Assembly: GCA_964561005.1 (NCBI GenBank)
Contig: CAZLNO010000027.1
Location: 1 to 34,943, forward strand
From: CAZLNO01 sp964561005
GTDB taxonomy: Bacteria > Pseudomonadota > Alphaproteobacteria > Kiloniellales > Rhodovibrionaceae
Direction of reading: 5' to 3'
Length of the DNA: 34,943 nt
A program made the position numbers and the translations under genes. Each line of letters begins with the position of its first letter. The first letter of the stretch is position 1. The notes beneath the pieces were generated by a model that saw only the letters and a program-made list of their open reading frames with translations, made no database searches and was not told the DNA's origin. Shown in pieces: positions 7,472-14,949 of this stretch.

Positions 7472-7654
7472 CTGGGAAGGCGCAGTTGTCCTAGTCCCCA
7501 GCCGAGCAAGGACACGGGCTCGCTCGCCTTCCAGGGTCGGGCCACAGTGATGAAGCCCGCCGGACCTCGCGGACGAGTCACCTCCAAGTCGCGACCGACA
7601 GGCTCCGGCATATCGACGACCGGCGATCCCCATCCTGGACTGTCCCGTCCGGCA

Positions 7655-7717
7655 TCGCGTCGCCTCGTCGTGGGTGAGGGTTTCGACCTGCTTTCCGCCC
7701 TTAGTCTTTTTGGCCAT
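7655..7717 (-). pseudogene. remnant of a second mod 5' end
   Basis: Reading from the ATG at 7717 the frame gives MAKKTKGGKQVETLTHDEAT, which matches the start of the intact mod product (MAKKTESS, then IETLTHEEATRR). The DNA also aligns, with the 19-base run TCGTGGGTGAGGGTTTCGA shared by 7667-7685 and the intact gene start. After about 20 codons the similarity stops. The remnant starts 23 bases after the stop of the nuclease-like gene, the normal place for the next operon gene, so an older mod allele probably began here. Its divergence from the present gene argues against a simple recent duplication. Confidence 0.75.
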
Positions 7718-7740
7718 CGTCGCATCGCTCACTTTGAATA

Positions 7741-8559
7741 TCAGCCGGTTGGATCGCACGAACCGCATCGGCGCAGCTCGCGACGGTTGGTGCGCTCCGC
7801 ACAGTGCCAAGCCTCGTTAAAGCTGACATAAGGCCCGAACCATTCGCTATTCGGGGTCTTGCCTGCCCCATGCGTGCCGCGCCCATCTTGGCAGTAAGGG
7901 CAAGACGCCCGGTGCACGCACGCGTAGTTGTGTACCCGGTTGTCGTAGACCCAAAAGCGTTCGGCGCCACTGCCGGCCGTGCTTGCCGGCGACATCGGTG
8001 CGCATTCCGGCAAGGCGGTTGGAGCCACTGGCCGTCGCCCTGCCCCCTCAGTAGCGTGGATGAACAGGTTTAGCGTCCGCAGCGTGTCGTCGGCGAAATA
8101 GGTGCGCGCGCCCCGTATCTCGTCGGCGACTTCCCCGATAAGGTCCCGGAAATCCCAAAGGTCGATGTCCGAGGCGGCCGCTTGTTCAGCAGCGGCCTCG
8201 TCCCAACCCCAGGTCACAATAGCGCGGCGATAATGGCCCGGTTCAAAGCCCAGGGTTCGCAGACGCTCGATCACGGTCGGCGCATCGAACTTCTGCTCGA
8301 CGAAGAATCCCACCGTGCGTCGCTGCTTTGGCTTCTGTACGCGTTGCTTGGCGGTCTCGCGATCGTAGGGATTGCCCGTGAGCTTATGGAAGGACTGCGA
8401 GATCGAGATGCTGACCTCGATGTGATAGCGCGCGCCAGAGACCAGATCGATCGCCAGCAAATTGATCTCATTCTGGCCATCGCACCGCACGTTTGGGATG
8501 GTCGCCCATCCTTTTACGTAGCGGACGTAGGCCTCGACGATGCGTTCGGTCGTCTCCAT
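7741..8559 (-). CDS. nuclease-fold-like protein with Cys/His-rich C-terminal domain
   Basis: This 272-residue protein has no family name that I recognise. The N-terminal half resembles a restriction-endonuclease-like fold: CDGQNEINLLAIDLVSGARY followed by HIEVSISIS, with E31, D38 and E48 placed like the acidic residues of PD-(D/E)XK enzymes, though the usual Lys is absent (E-V-S instead of E-x-K). The last 70 residues form a likely zinc-binding module: HNYACVHRASCPYCQDGRG, then WFGPYVSFNEAW, then RRCGSC, giving paired Cys at each end. The ATG at 8559 follows a GGGGGA ribosome binding site and lies 30 bases after the res stop, so it is in the res transcript. It may bind or cut modified or foreign nucleic acid; this is inference. 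If the missing Lys matters, it could be a binding rather than a cleaving protein. Confidence 0.8.
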   Translation of the reverse strand: METTERIVEAYVRYVKGWATIPNVRCDGQNEINLLAIDLVSGARYHIEVSISISQSFHKLTGNPYDRETAKQRVQKPKQRRTVGFFVEQKFDAPTVIERLRTLGFEPGHYRRAIVTWGWDEAAAEQAAASDIDLWDFRDLIGEVADEIRGARTYFADDTLRTLNLFIHATEGAGRRPVAPTALPECAPMSPASTAGSGAERFWVYDNRVHNYACVHRASCPYCQDGRGTHGAGKTPNSEWFGPYVSFNEAWHCAERTNRRELRRCGSCDPTG

Positions 8560-8589
8560 CAGTTGCCGTCCCCCACGAGCATCATTCGG

Positions 8590-11500
8590 CTACTTCCGTG
8601 CCGCCTCCCCCACCAACCCCGCCACCGCCGCGTCGAACTCGCGCTTGATCTCGAACACCTCGCGCAACTCCAGGAAGGCCCAGCGGCCGTAAGTGCCGAG
8701 GCGATTCACGCCGGGGACCCAGCGGGTTTTCATGGTCTCGGCCTTGAGCTGGGCGTCGCCCTTGCGGAAGCCCTTGACCTCCACCACCAGGTGCAGCGGG
8801 TCGTCGGGGCCGCGACCGTCGTCGAGCTTGACGATGAAGTCCGGCAGGTACTTGCGCGGCGTGTGGCCGTCGCGATAGGGCACCTCGAAGCCCAGCGCCT
8901 GGTTCTTCACGTAGGCGATCACGCGCGGGTGCTGCTCGGCGACGCGGGCGAACTCGGCCTCCCAGTCGCTGTCGCAGATCACGTGGTTGACGTGCGACTT
9001 CGCCGGGTCGGTCCTGTAGCGCGTCTCCTTGCTGGTGGTGAAGGCGACGTGGCGGGTGCTGCCCACCGGGTTGAAAGAGGCGGGAATCGCCAGCACCGGC
9101 CGCGCGCCCACGTGCTCCGCCTCGCAGGCCAGGCGGATGCGCTCGGCCGCCTGGTCGGCGATCGCCTTGTACATGAGCTGGCCGCGGTTGGTGTCGCCCT
9201 TGCGGACCAGATAGCCGCCGTCCAGCCACTGCCGCACCACGCGCTTGAGCTGGTTGAACAGGTGGCTCTTGGGCTCGCCGCCCGGATCGCGGAACTTGGT
9301 CATCAGCAGGTGCGAGGCGAGGAAGTAGACCACCGTGCTGTAGCGGATTTCCTGCAGGTGCTCGACGGTCAGGGTGTTGCTCTCGCCGACGATGCCCTCC
9401 AGCAGCACCTCGCAGGGCCCGACCAGTTCGGGCGTCAGCTCCAGCACCGAATTCTCGGAGAAGCGGGCGGTCAAGCGCTCGTTCGGCAACTCGATGCGGT
9501 AGCCCTCGATGCGCGGAAAGCGGATCTCCAGCGCCGGCCGGGCCTCGGCGCGCTCGCGCACGGCCTCGACCCGGATGGTTTCCTTCGGCTTCGCCGGCGG
9601 CGCCACCACCGGCCTGGCGGCGAAGTCGAAGGGGATGCCCAGGATGTCGGCGTACTCGGGATTGAACAGGCCCTGCTCGTTCAGGTCGTAGGACTGCCGG
9701 CGCAGCGCCCGACCGACCACCTGCTCGCACAGCAGCGCGGTGCCGAAGGCGCGCACGCCCAGGATGTGCGTCACGGTGTTGACGTCCCACCCCTCGGTCA
9801 GCATCGACACCGAGACGACGCAGCGCACGGACTCGCCCAGCCGACCCTTCTTGCCGACGGTGTTCATCACCTCCCGCAGCAGCCGCGCGTCGTCGACGGA
9901 CTCGGCGGCCTGCTGTCCCTCCTGGCGGGCGATTTCGCGCTTGAAGTGCTCGATCTCCGGCGCGGCGACCTGCCGGAAGTTCGGGTCCAGCGCCTCGCCG
10001 GACTCGAGCTGTGAGCTGTCGATCAGCAGCGTCCGGGGCTTGGCGAGCGGGGTGCCGAATTCGTCGTGGTTCTGGAACAGCTCCAGGCGGCCCTTGTGGA
10101 AGGTCTCGGCGCCGGTGTCGTCCTCGCGCGTGAAGCCGGAGATGTAGTCGTGGACCAGCTTGGAAGTGGCGGTGTTGTTGCACACCACGATGAACACCGG
10201 CGGCACCTCGACGCCTGCCTTCTCCCAGGCGTCGAAGGTCGCGACATAGTGGCCGTAGAGCGCCTGGATCGCCGTCTCCAGCTCGGCCGGCAGGTCGAGG
10301 GGGTCTTGCGTCCCACCCTTGCTACGCCCCTTCCTCGGCATGCGCTTGCCGATGTGGTCCCAGAGGTTCCGGTAGATCGGGATGTCCTGGCCCGGCAGGT
10401 TGTCGGAGACGGGGATGCGCGGCAGCTTGACGATGCCGGACTCGATCGCGTCGAGCAGGGAGAAGTCGCTCACCGTCCAGGGAAACAGCGTGCCCTCGGC
10501 ATAGCCGGAGCCGCGCAGGAAGAACGGCGTCGCCGAGAGGTCGTAGGTGGCGCGCACGCCCAGGTGGCGCTTCACCGTCTCGACCCCGGTGATCCAGAGC
10601 CGCGCGGCCTCGTTGTTCTCCTTCGCCTCGTCCTTCTCGTCGCCCTTCAGCTCCTCGACCTCGGCCGAGCCCGGCTTTTCGCGGTAGCAGTGGTGCGCCT
10701 CGTCGTTCAGCACCACGATGTTCTTCAGGCCCATCAGGTCGGGCAGGACCCGTTGCAGCATGCGGCCCTCGGTCTCGGTCGTTTCGACCTCGCCGTCCCG
10801 CCCCTTGAGCAGCGCCCGGTCGACCTTCGGCAGGTTCATCTCGTCGCGGCGCTTGAAGGCGTGGTAGTTGGTAATGACGATCTTGGCGCGCTGCACGTCC
10901 GGCAGCATGTCGGCCGGCACCAGCTCGCGGTTCTGGTAGTAGTTGTCGGCATGGCTGGGCTTCAGCACCTGAAGCCGGTCGCGGATGGTGATGCCGGGTG
11001 TGACCACCAGGAAGCCGCGGGAGAAGCGGGAACTGCGCGGCTGTCGCACGGCGTTGACGGTCTGCCAGGCGATCAGCATGGCCATGACCGTGGTCTTGCC
11101 GCTGCCGGTGGCCATCTTCATCGCCAGGCGCAGCAGCTCTGGGTTCGCCTCGCGGTTGGCGCCTTCCAGGTGGTCCCAGAAGCGGCGCCCGGTCTTGGTG
11201 GATTTCGGCGCGACCTCGCTCAGCCAGATGATCGTCTCCACCGCCTCGACCTGGCAGAAGAAAGGGCGGAAGCCCTGGAACTCGTGCTGGCGCCAATGTT
11301 GCAGCAGCCGCGCCGTCGCCGGGGTCACGCCCCACTGCTCGGGGTTCGGCAGCTCCCGCCAGGCGTCCACGTGCTGCCGGATCTCGTTGATGATCGGCGT
11401 CGGGTTGTATTCCTGCTCGTGCGAGGACAGGCCCTTTTCGTCCTGGTAGACGAACTCGGTCTGCTCGGCCTGGCGCCCCTTGCGCCTTTTCCGCGCCTTC

Positions 11501-11646
11501 GGCACCGGCGTCAGGAGGTCGGCGCGACGACGGGCGTTGATCGGTTCACCGCCCGTCGGCTGGCCATTCTCGTCGAAGGGGTGGTGCCATTTCGGCACCT
11601 CGTACGGCGAATTCAGGATCGGCTCCTGAAAGAACCTGTCGCTCAT
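8590..11646 (-). CDS. res: type III-like restriction helicase-nuclease
   Basis: The 1018-residue protein is the restriction partner of mod. It is an SF2 helicase: Walker A MATGSGKTT at about 178-186, DEAH in VVLNDEAHHC at 315-318, SATPFF at 371-376, TEGWDVNT from 617 and motif VI QVVGRALRR at 642-650. The C-terminus carries a PD-(D/E)XK nuclease: PDFIVKLDDG from 935 and EVKG from 956. The N-terminus FFQEPILNSPYEVP and the RRRADLLTPVPK stretch are features I recall from a family of about 1000 residues annotated as BPTD_3080-type restriction endonuclease. I chose ATG 11646 (MSDRFF) because the upstream in-frame TTG at 11688 has no family-like sequence after it. It heads the island and is followed at 30 bases by the nuclease-like gene. 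No controller gene is visible. Confidence 0.92.
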   Translation of the reverse strand: MSDRFFQEPILNSPYEVPKWHHPFDENGQPTGGEPINARRRADLLTPVPKARKRRKGRQAEQTEFVYQDEKGLSSHEQEYNPTPIINEIRQHVDAWRELPNPEQWGVTPATARLLQHWRQHEFQGFRPFFCQVEAVETIIWLSEVAPKSTKTGRRFWDHLEGANREANPELLRLAMKMATGSGKTTVMAMLIAWQTVNAVRQPRSSRFSRGFLVVTPGITIRDRLQVLKPSHADNYYQNRELVPADMLPDVQRAKIVITNYHAFKRRDEMNLPKVDRALLKGRDGEVETTETEGRMLQRVLPDLMGLKNIVVLNDEAHHCYREKPGSAEVEELKGDEKDEAKENNEAARLWITGVETVKRHLGVRATYDLSATPFFLRGSGYAEGTLFPWTVSDFSLLDAIESGIVKLPRIPVSDNLPGQDIPIYRNLWDHIGKRMPRKGRSKGGTQDPLDLPAELETAIQALYGHYVATFDAWEKAGVEVPPVFIVVCNNTATSKLVHDYISGFTREDDTGAETFHKGRLELFQNHDEFGTPLAKPRTLLIDSSQLESGEALDPNFRQVAAPEIEHFKREIARQEGQQAAESVDDARLLREVMNTVGKKGRLGESVRCVVSVSMLTEGWDVNTVTHILGVRAFGTALLCEQVVGRALRRQSYDLNEQGLFNPEYADILGIPFDFAARPVVAPPAKPKETIRVEAVRERAEARPALEIRFPRIEGYRIELPNERLTARFSENSVLELTPELVGPCEVLLEGIVGESNTLTVEHLQEIRYSTVVYFLASHLLMTKFRDPGGEPKSHLFNQLKRVVRQWLDGGYLVRKGDTNRGQLMYKAIADQAAERIRLACEAEHVGARPVLAIPASFNPVGSTRHVAFTTSKETRYRTDPAKSHVNHVICDSDWEAEFARVAEQHPRVIAYVKNQALGFEVPYRDGHTPRKYLPDFIVKLDDGRGPDDPLHLVVEVKGFRKGDAQLKAETMKTRWVPGVNRLGTYGRWAFLELREVFEIKREFDAAVAGLVGEAARK

Positions 11647-12045
11647 ACGGTCAATCGCCTTGTGGGCCTCGAATCCGTTGATCCCCAAACAAATGCTAAG
11701 GGTTGGGGGAAGGTTGCGTCTACGACAAAAAGCGCTGCGCGCGGTTGCGCCAGAGATCAGTCATCCGGGCGTTTCGCTTCGTCCCGCCGGTCGCCTCCGA
11801 GGCCCGCGCCGTCAAAGCGACGGTCGAAGTCTCAAGCCATTGACCGGCCACGAAACCGGGTCAAGTCCAGGCGCCAGACGAAGACATTCCCCCGGCGGAA
11901 GAAATGCACCCGCGACGGCATGGCGACACCTCGCACCTCGGGCTCCCATGTGTCACAGGCGTGTGTCGCAACCCTGTGTGGCACCGGGGCGGTGGACCTG
12001 GCGAAGCACGGAATTGCCCAGTGGAATCAGGGTCTTGGGAAAAGC
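11647..12045. other. spacer between res and tRNA-Gln
   Basis: No intact gene is supported here. It must contain the res promoter, but I find no convincing -35/-10 pair on the minus strand. CCCCAA (11683-11688) and TTGGGG (11703-11708) form a small dyad about 40-60 bases upstream of the res start that could be an operator. The stretch also contains the possible integrase remnant at 11720-11921. Confidence 0.5.
11720..11921 (-). pseudogene. possible remnant of a tyrosine recombinase (integrase) N-terminus
   Basis: The ATG at 11921, preceded by GAGGTG as ribosome binding site, opens a 29-codon frame reading MPSRVHFFRRGNVFVWRLDL. This resembles the first residues of many alphaproteobacterial phage-type integrases (a basic FFRRG then a Y/F/W-rich strand). 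It stops at 11832. After a +1 shift a second frame down to 11720 reads SEATGGTKRNARMTDLWRNR, compatible with the helix that follows in such enzymes. The remnant lies just downstream of the 3' end of tRNA-Gln, where integrase genes usually sit. The resemblance is by eye and short, so the assignment is tentative. Confidence 0.35.
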
Positions 12046-12119
12046 TGGCTGGGGGACCAGGATTCGAACCTGGGCTGCCCGGTCCAGAGCCGGGTGTTCT
12101 ACCGCTAAACTATCCCCCA
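12046..12119 (-). tRNA. tRNA-Gln (anticodon CTG)
   Basis: Reading the minus strand from 12119, acceptor arm TGGGGGA pairs with TCCCCCA (12056-12050). The D stem GTTT/GAAC, anticodon stem CCCGG/CCGGG and the T arm with GGTTCGAATCC are all present. The seven-base anticodon loop is CTCTGGA, giving anticodon CTG, which reads CAG for glutamine. The discriminator base is G and CCA is encoded at 12048-12046. Its 3' end faces the restriction island, the usual polarity for a tRNA integration site. Confidence 0.96.
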
Positions 12120-12431
12120 GCAGGGATGATCGCTCAACGACCCGTCGGCGGCGCTGCGCCGTTACATAGTCGACCGAACCCTGCCTTTGCAACCCCTTCG
12201 TCTCACTCTCGCGCGGTTGGTTGCGTTAGACGGGGCATCGGTCGCCACCGCCGCCGTTGCGAGGCCCCTCCTTCCCCGTCCCGGAGTCTTTCGGGCCTGC
12301 ATCGGCCAAATTCGCCACCTTTGCGGCACCAGCCGTGCACGGTTAACTTGCCTCGCGGACGCAACAAGTCTATGTCAAAAGCAAAACGAAACCGGCGCAC
12401 GCCGCATGACGGGCACAAGAGGAGGAGTGTC
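12120..12431. other. spacer between tRNA-Gln and ppx
   Basis: I see no gene or RNA here apart from an in-frame ATG at 12372 that could extend the ppx product by 20 basic residues. The promoters of tRNA-Gln (minus strand) and ppx (plus strand) must both lie in it, but I cannot pick out hexamers with confidence. Confidence 0.4.
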
Positions 12432-13514
12432 GTGACCGGCTTTCCCCAACACCAGGGCAAGCGGTCGGCTGCCGCGGGCCTGGAGAGCCGGCGCGAAGAG
12501 CCCTTCGCGGCGATCGACCTGGGCACCAACAATTGCCGTCTGCTGATCGCGCGGCCGACGCACGAGGGCTTTCGCGTCGTCGACGCCTTCTCGCGCATCG
12601 TCCGGCTCGGCGAGGGTCTGGGCCGCAGCGACCGCTTGTCGGAGGCCGCGATGCGCCGGGCCGTCGAGGCGTTGGGCATTTGCGCCGACAAGATGCGCCG
12701 CCGGCGCGTGCGCCAGTACCGCGCCGTCGCCACCGAGGCCTGCCGGCGCGCCGCCAATCGCCACGCCTTCACCGCCCGCGTGGCGAAGGAAACCGGCATC
12801 GAGCTTGAAATCATCGACCAGGCCGAGGAGGCGCGCCTGGCCCTGTCGGGCTGCGTGCCGCTGTTGGCACCGGGAGGGCCGAACGCCCTGGTCTTCGACA
12901 TCGGCGGCGGCAGCACCGAGGTCATCTGGCTGCGCATCGAGAACCGCGACGAGGACCCCGTCGGTCGGCGCCTGCGCATTGCCGACTGGTACTCCATGCC
13001 CATCGGAGTCGTCGGCCTTGCCGAGCGGCACGGCGGCCACGAGATCGATGCCGATGTCTATCGCAGGATGATCCGGGAGTCGGCGGAGGCCCTGGCGCCC
13101 TTCGCGTGCCGTCCGGATGTCCGCGAGGCCCTGGCGGGCGGCGGGGTCCAGATGATCGGGACCTCGGGCACGGTCACCACGCTGGCCGGCGTCTATCAGG
13201 GCCTGCCGCGCTACGACCGTCGCCGCGTCGACGGCTGCTACCTGAGCTTCGAGACCGTGCAGTCGGTCTCGCGGCGAATCGCCGCCATGAGTTATCGCGA
13301 GCGCGTGCGCCACCCTTGCATCGGCGATCAGCGCGCCGATCTGGTATCAGCGGGCTGCGCCATCCTGGAGGCCATCTGCGAGACCTGGCCGGTGGGCCGG
13401 CTGCGCGTGGCCGACCGCGGCCTTCGCGAAGGGATGCTGCTGCAGATGATGGGCCGCGCCGAACTCCCGGACAGTGCCCCCTACCCCGCAATGGGAGATG
13501 CAAGGACCGCATGA
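12432..13514 (+). CDS. ppx: Ppx/GppA-family exopolyphosphatase/guanosine pentaphosphatase
   Basis: The 360-residue product belongs to the sugar-kinase/actin-fold phosphatases that hydrolyse inorganic polyphosphate or convert pppGpp to ppGpp. The phosphate-binding loops are clear: FAAIDLGTNNCRLLIA near the N-terminus, ALVFDIGGGSTEVIW in the middle and MIGTSGTVTTLAGVY further on. I chose the GTG at 12432 because AGGAGGAG lies directly upstream. An ATG at 12372 in the same frame would add 20 Lys/Arg-rich residues but has no ribosome binding site. The protein corresponds to the short, two-domain form without the C-terminal HD-like domains of E. coli Ppx, so polyphosphatase and pentaphosphatase roles cannot be told apart. 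Its stop overlaps the rlmE start by four bases (ATGA), indicating translational coupling. Confidence 0.9.
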   Translation: MTGFPQHQGKRSAAAGLESRREEPFAAIDLGTNNCRLLIARPTHEGFRVVDAFSRIVRLGEGLGRSDRLSEAAMRRAVEALGICADKMRRRRVRQYRAVATEACRRAANRHAFTARVAKETGIELEIIDQAEEARLALSGCVPLLAPGGPNALVFDIGGGSTEVIWLRIENRDEDPVGRRLRIADWYSMPIGVVGLAERHGGHEIDADVYRRMIRESAEALAPFACRPDVREALAGGGVQMIGTSGTVTTLAGVYQGLPRYDRRRVDGCYLSFETVQSVSRRIAAMSYRERVRHPCIGDQRADLVSAGCAILEAICETWPVGRLRVADRGLREGMLLQMMGRAELPDSAPYPAMGDARTA

Positions 13515-14269
13515 CGGACGAAACGAAGGGCGGCGGTCCGAGCGACGGCCAGCGCGCCGACGGCCGCATCCGGCGCCGCCGGCGACCCGAGCGACGGCCG
13601 GCGCAAACGGGCGGCGCGCGCCTGCATAACGCCAAGGGGCGCAAGGCCTCCTCCCGGCAGTGGCTGGAGCGCCAGCTCAGCGACCCCTACGTGGCGGAAG
13701 CGAAGCGTCGCGGCTACCGCTCGCGGGCCGCCTTCAAGCTGATCGAAATGGACGACAAGCACGGCATCCTGTCAAAGGGCGCGCGCGTGGTCGACCTGGG
13801 CGCCGCGCCGGGCGGCTGGTGCCAGGTCGCCGCGGAGCGGATCGGGTCCAAGGGCCGTATCGTCGGCCTCGACTTGCTGGCGATCGACCCCTTGCCGGGC
13901 GCCACCTTGCTGCAGGGCGACATGACCGACCCTGAGACCGCCGAGCGCTTGCGCGCCGAGCTGGATGGCCCGGCCGGCGTCGTGCTGTCCGACATGGCCC
14001 CGAACGCGACCGGGCACCGCCCCACCGACCGCCTGCGCGTGCTGGCCGTCGTCGAGGCCGCGCTGGACTTCGCGGAGGCGGTGCTGGCGCCCGGCGGGAC
14101 CTTCCTGGCCAAGACGCTCTCCTCGGGCGGCGACGGCGAGCTGGTGGCCCGCCTGAAGCGCGAATTCGCGGAGGTGCGCCACGTCAAGCCGCCCGCTTCG
14201 CGCACGGGCTCGGCGGAGACCTACGTGCTGGCCAAGGGCTATCGCGGCGGGGCGTCAAACGCGGGCTGA
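13511..14269 (+). CDS. rlmE: 23S rRNA (uridine-2552-2'-O)-methyltransferase
   Basis: The 252-residue protein is the RrmJ/FtsJ enzyme that methylates the 2'-hydroxyl of U2552 in the 23S rRNA A loop during late 50S assembly. The K-D-K-E catalytic set is complete: K76 in RSRAAFKL, D161 in VVLSDMAPN, K201 in FLAKTLSSGG and E236 in GSAETYVLA. The SAM-binding motif is VVDLGAAPGGWCQVAAE (93-109). An extra basic, disordered-looking N-terminus of about 45 residues precedes the domain, longer than in E. coli and common in alphaproteobacteria. The ATG at 13511 sits inside the ppx stop as ATGA. The gene ends 8 bases before the convergent host-attachment-type gene. Confidence 0.96.
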   Translation: MTDETKGGGPSDGQRADGRIRRRRRPERRPAQTGGARLHNAKGRKASSRQWLERQLSDPYVAEAKRRGYRSRAAFKLIEMDDKHGILSKGARVVDLGAAPGGWCQVAAERIGSKGRIVGLDLLAIDPLPGATLLQGDMTDPETAERLRAELDGPAGVVLSDMAPNATGHRPTDRLRVLAVVEAALDFAEAVLAPGGTFLAKTLSSGGDGELVARLKREFAEVRHVKPPASRTGSAETYVLAKGYRGGASNAG

Positions 14270-14277
14270 TACCGGCC

Positions 14278-14727
14278 CTACACGGCCATCACCTCGCCGA
14301 GCGGTCCTTCCAGCTCCTTCGGCTCCATGTGGGTGAGGTCCTTGTTCAGTTCGCCATGGATGCGTTCGTGGGTCACCTTGGACAGATCCTGGCGCAGCTC
14401 GCCCAGGGTCTTGGGCGGCGCCACCAGGACCAGCCGGTCGAAGGCGTCGCGGGCGCGGGCCTTTTCCAGGAAATCCGCGACCTGGCGGGCGAAGCGGGCC
14501 TTCTCGAACTGGTGGTAGTCGACCGTCGGCGCGAAGCCGTGCCGGCTGGCCCCACCGGGGTCCGCCGAGCGGCCCGGCTTGTCGGTGACGATCTCGCGGT
14601 TGGGCGGAAGGTCCTGCGCCATCTCTTCGTCGACCGCCGGCTTCAGCCCCTTGCCGATCCCTTCGTGAAGGAAGAAGCGGGCGCGCGCGCCGTCGGCCAC
14701 CACGATCCAGGTGCGGATGGGTTTCAT
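14278..14727 (-). CDS. host attachment family protein (baeRF-like)
   Basis: The 149-residue protein belongs to the family annotated as protein required for attachment to host cells, which is related to bacterial archaeo-eukaryotic release-factor-like folds. Typical blocks are TWIVVADGARARFF at the N-terminus, DYHQFEKARFARQVADFLEK in the middle, and LVLVAPPKTLGELRQDL then HGELNKDLTHM toward the end. The ATG at 14727 is preceded by GGGGG. The open frame continues upstream across guaB to 16464, but that part is the antisense shadow of guaB. Function in free-living bacteria is unclear; a ribosome-associated or stress role is possible. It is transcribed divergently from guaB and convergently with rlmE. 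Confidence 0.88.
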   Translation of the reverse strand: MKPIRTWIVVADGARARFFLHEGIGKGLKPAVDEEMAQDLPPNREIVTDKPGRSADPGGASRHGFAPTVDYHQFEKARFARQVADFLEKARARDAFDRLVLVAPPKTLGELRQDLSKVTHERIHGELNKDLTHMEPKELEGPLGEVMAV

Positions 14728-14893
14728 GCGTTCAAGCCCCCTGTGGCATGGGAATGGTTCCCGTCGGATGTGGCAATGGACGCGTATCACCACCAGATGT
14801 CGTCCACCATCTTCTACGTAGGTGGCGGCGACAGCGCGGACAACGGCCTCGCCGAGGGGGCGATAACGGCTGCGTGACGCCTTGCGCGCCCCC

Positions 14894-14921
14894 TTGGCAA
14901 CGGCAGCGCAAAGTGTATGAT
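14894..14921 (+). promoter_or_regulatory. sigma70 promoter of guaB
   Basis: TTGGCA at 14894-14899 and TATGAT at 14916-14921 are separated by 16 bases, each hexamer one base from consensus. Transcription would begin near 14928, only about 22 bases before the chosen guaB start. The upstream in-frame ATG at 14917 lies inside the -10 box and so cannot be the start for this promoter. Confidence 0.75.
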
Positions 14922-14949
14922 CGCCGCCATTCTTGACAGGGTGACTGGC

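Larger units (their letters stand above)
7320..7654. other. gene-poor spacer between mod remnant and NYN gene
   Basis: This 335-base stretch holds the tandem promoter-like repeat (7417-7471) and the leader of the NYN gene. Between about 7475 and 7650 one minus-strand frame reads like real protein (GSPVVDMPEPVGRDLEV, then PAGFITVARPWKASEPV), but it has no start or ribosome binding site and I recognise no family; it may be a gene fragment. Near 7330 the minus strand has GGGGGC followed by five T, pairable with GCCCCC about 60 bases upstream, a weak attenuator candidate in the NYN leader. Confidence 0.45.

Noticed and set aside
7316..7810. 164-codon open frame on the minus strand as a gene
   Set aside because: It overlaps the end of the nuclease-like gene, contains the mod stub and the tandem repeat, and most of it looks like non-coding spacer; only the stub part has a recognisable relation.
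111..11646. BREX, DISARM, Druantia or Zorya system
   Set aside because: No PglZ, BrxC-like ATPase, DUF1998, phospholipase D-like or MotA-like signature protein is encoded here.
14917..14949. Upstream ATG extension of guaB
   Set aside because: The ATG lies inside the TATGAT -10 box of a good promoter, and family members start at MQLRTALTFDD-like sequence.
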